Below are positions 62,479-64,000 of a stretch of 64,000 nucleotides of DNA, piece after piece. A model generated the notes under the pieces. The model searched no databases, was not told the DNA's origin, and saw only the letters and a program-made list of their open reading frames with translations. Every line of letters starts with the position of its first letter. Positions within the stretch are counted from its first letter, which is position 1. Source of the stretch: Sphingobacteriales bacterium. GTDB taxonomy: Bacteria > Bacteroidota > Bacteroidia > Chitinophagales > Chitinophagaceae. The translations under genes were made by a program, and so were the position numbers. The stretch is taken from NCBI GenBank assembly GCA_024642285.1, contig JAHEBJ010000002.1:57080-121079 (forward strand). The letters are read 5' to 3'.

Positions 62479-63177
62479 TTATGAAACCTGCGACTCATCA
62501 CTTACCACTGCATTGGTTTCCACTGTAGGATGATTTTCAGCCTGTTTCTGTTGCTTGAAAAATCTTTTTTGAAAAACTAAAATGCTCAGCACGCCTGTGG
62601 TAATAGATGCATCGGCTAAATTGAAGATGGGACGGAAAAACTCAAAATCGTCGCCGCCAAAAACCGGTACCCAACTTGGAAAATGTCCTCTAATGACCGG
62701 GAAGTACAACATATCTACTACGTTACCATGCAAAAAAGAGGCATAGCCATTTGTTGAAAACTTCGCCACTCCGTTATACCCCATATATTCATTAATTGCC
62801 GGATCCACAACCATTCCCCGGTCAAAGATCAATCCATAAAATGATGAATCTATTAAATTACCAAGAGCTCCAGCATAAACCAAAGCAGCACAAAAAATAA
62901 AACCCCGGTGCTGTTTCTCCCTGATAATTTTTGCCAGGTACCAGGTTCCAAAAACTACAGCCACCATGCGAAAAATGGTAAGTGCCATCTTTCCCCAGTT
63001 GCCTCCGAATTTCCAGCCATAGGCCATCCCCGGATTTTCAACAAAGTACAATTGAAATCCGCTACCAATCATATGATGCGATTCATTGAGATGATAATGC
63101 GTCTTAATCCACAGTTTTAATGCCTGATCGGCTATTATTATCAATAAGATGATAAGAGTTACTTTTCTTGCTTTCAT
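62479..63177 (-). CDS. lspA: Lipoprotein signal peptidase
   Basis: About 232 residues from the ATG at 63177 (MKARKVTLIILLIIIADQAL); a start 12 bases earlier is also possible. Four membrane segments are seen, with VENPGMAYGWKFG, the first catalytic Asp in GALGNLIDSSFYG and the second in FNLADASITTGVLSIL. It cleaves the signal peptide of lipoproteins such as the SusD-like and the two lipoproteins downstream. The segment between the catalytic motifs is longer than in E. coli, as is usual in Bacteroidota. A TATCTTTG box precedes it. Confidence 0.95.
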   Translation of the reverse strand: MKARKVTLIILLIIIADQALKLWIKTHYHLNESHHMIGSGFQLYFVENPGMAYGWKFGGNWGKMALTIFRMVAVVFGTWYLAKIIREKQHRGFIFCAALVYAGALGNLIDSSFYGLIFDRGMVVDPAINEYMGYNGVAKFSTNGYASFLHGNVVDMLYFPVIRGHFPSWVPVFGGDDFEFFRPIFNLADASITTGVLSILVFQKRFFKQQKQAENHPTVETNAVVSDESQVS

Positions 63178-63186
63178 AATGATTGA

Positions 63187-63194
63187 CAAAGATA
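63187..63194 (-). promoter_or_regulatory. -7 box (TATCTTTG) for lspA
   Basis: Exact TAnnTTTG match on the minus strand, nine bases before the ATG at 63177. It favours that ATG over the one at 63189, which would overlap the box. Confidence 0.5.
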
Positions 63195-63268
63195 TGGTTT
63201 TGAGGTTTGAGTTTAGGGAATAGCCTTTTAACTAAAATCTTCAAAATAAACCTCTAAAATTTAAACCC

Positions 63269-64000
63269 TTACTCCTCGAAATAAACCCGCTTAACCCGCT
63301 GGGAAATGCCTGTTAAAATTTCGTATGGTATACTTTGAGCAAGTTTGGCAAGATGACCGACCTGAAGGTCGGCGCCAAAAACAATCACTTCATCACCTTC
63401 CTGCACATCCACATCCGTAATGTTGAGCATGGTCATATCCATACACACATTACCAATAACTGGAACTTCAGCATCACCAATCCGCATCTTTCCAACGCCA
63501 TTACTTAGTATTCGTGGATATCCATCTGCATACCCAATACGCACAGTTGCAATCACTGAATCCCTTTCTGCAATTCCCTTCCGGTTGTATCCAACACTTT
63601 CTCCTTTCCTGATTTTTTTTATTTGGGAGATGGTGGTCTTTAAAGTAGTTACATTTTTTAATTGTTCCTGCATCGCAGGATTAGCATCTACGCCATACAA
63701 GCCAATGCCCAGGCGAACCATATCCAGTTGCAGCTCCTTATGCCGGTGTATGGCCGATGTGTTGGCAATATGCCTGATGAATGAAGCGCCCGTATTTTTA
63801 CTGATCCCGTCGCAGCTTTGCAGAAAAACACTGGCCTGCTCTTTTGTAAACTCGTCATGCACAGCCGAGTCGCTGGCTGCCAGATGTGAAAAAACTGACT
63901 GTACTTTAAAAACAGTTGACGCATTCAAACGGTTACACAGTTCGCCAATATCTTTTTGTTCAAACCCAAGCCTCCGCATTCCTGTGTCAAGTTTAATGTG
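63269..64000 (-). CDS. alr: Alanine racemase, C-terminal part (runs off the window)
   Basis: The reading frame continues past base 64000; upstream residues HIKLDTGMRRLGF are the alanine racemase barrel motif. The visible part holds SAIHRHKELQLDMVRLGIGLYG, the catalytic Tyr in KGESVGYNRKG, VRIGYADGYPR and GNVCMDMTM. It makes D-alanine for peptidoglycan. In many Bacteroidota this domain is fused behind MurF; the window does not show whether that is so here. About 90 bases separate it from lspA, without a gene. Confidence 0.93.
   Translation of the reverse strand, partial: HIKLDTGMRRLGFEQKDIGELCNRLNASTVFKVQSVFSHLAASDSAVHDEFTKEQASVFLQSCDGISKNTGASFIRHIANTSAIHRHKELQLDMVRLGIGLYGVDANPAMQEQLKNVTTLKTTISQIKKIRKGESVGYNRKGIAERDSVIATVRIGYADGYPRILSNGVGKMRIGDAEVPVIGNVCMDMTMLNITDVDVQEGDEVIVFGADLQVGHLAKLAQSIPYEILTGISQRVKRVYFEE

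Overview
The window comes from an AT-rich member of the Bacteroidota, most likely order Chitinophagales (Chitinophagaceae-like). The evidence is a SusC/SusD pair, SprA and other type IX secretion (T9SS) proteins, two giant surface proteins with the 'gliding motility-associated' C-terminal domain, a short primary sigma factor without region 1.1, an L25/TL5 ribosomal protein with an Ala/Glu-rich tail, and repeated TAnnTTTG promoter boxes. Shine-Dalgarno sites are largely absent. The species cannot be named from the sequence alone.

Layout. 1-9100: start of aroE, a ComA-like phosphosulfolactate synthase, a TPR protein, two small exported proteins, yidC, rplY, prs, radC, a four-helix-bundle (bvp/S23-type) gene framed by inverted heptamer repeats, and a DUF3467 gene. 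9170-15160: a SusC-SusD-DUF1735 lipoprotein locus on the minus strand. 15300-18200: a two-gene operon of a PorV/PorQ-like barrel and a helix-hairpin-helix/beta-barrel protein. 18300-26700: a plus-strand run of folD, queE, a PorE-like OmpA protein, dprA, guaB, a DUF4105 membrane protein and an alpha/beta hydrolase. 26770-32815: two tandem paralogous PKD/Ig-type T9SS client proteins. 32900-34300: an SDR and a small exported protein. 34500-42475: sprA and ruvA on the minus strand. 42600-49540: fabH, a T9SS-sorted subtilase, an RsmB-type methyltransferase, the 2-oxoglutarate dehydrogenase E2 gene and the primary sigma factor. 49800-54320: a START-like protein, an unknown protein, then a probable operon lptF-sod-enoyl-CoA hydratase-ybjQ-small membrane protein. 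54330-64000: a GH29 fucosidase, fumC, PEP carboxylase, two unknown lipoproteins, lspA and the C-terminal part of alanine racemase.

How the genes connect. Outer-membrane and secretion functions dominate: SprA (T9SS translocon), a PorE-like peptidoglycan anchor, a PorV/PorQ-like barrel, at least three T9SS clients, YidC, an LptF/G permease and LspA. Central metabolism is represented by odhB, fumC and PEP carboxylase, nucleotide and cofactor synthesis by prs, guaB, folD and queE. The sigma factor explains the promoter type seen across the window.

No tRNA, rRNA, CRISPR array, integrase or transposase was found. No gene-free stretch exceeds about 270 bases. The most unusual items are the inverted heptamer-repeat frame around the four-helix-bundle gene, a G/C-rich palindromic repeat family with one copy read in frame inside a hydrolase, several promoter boxes that abut start codons (predicted leaderless mRNAs), and the HHH/beta-barrel operon. 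None of these is proven to be a new system.
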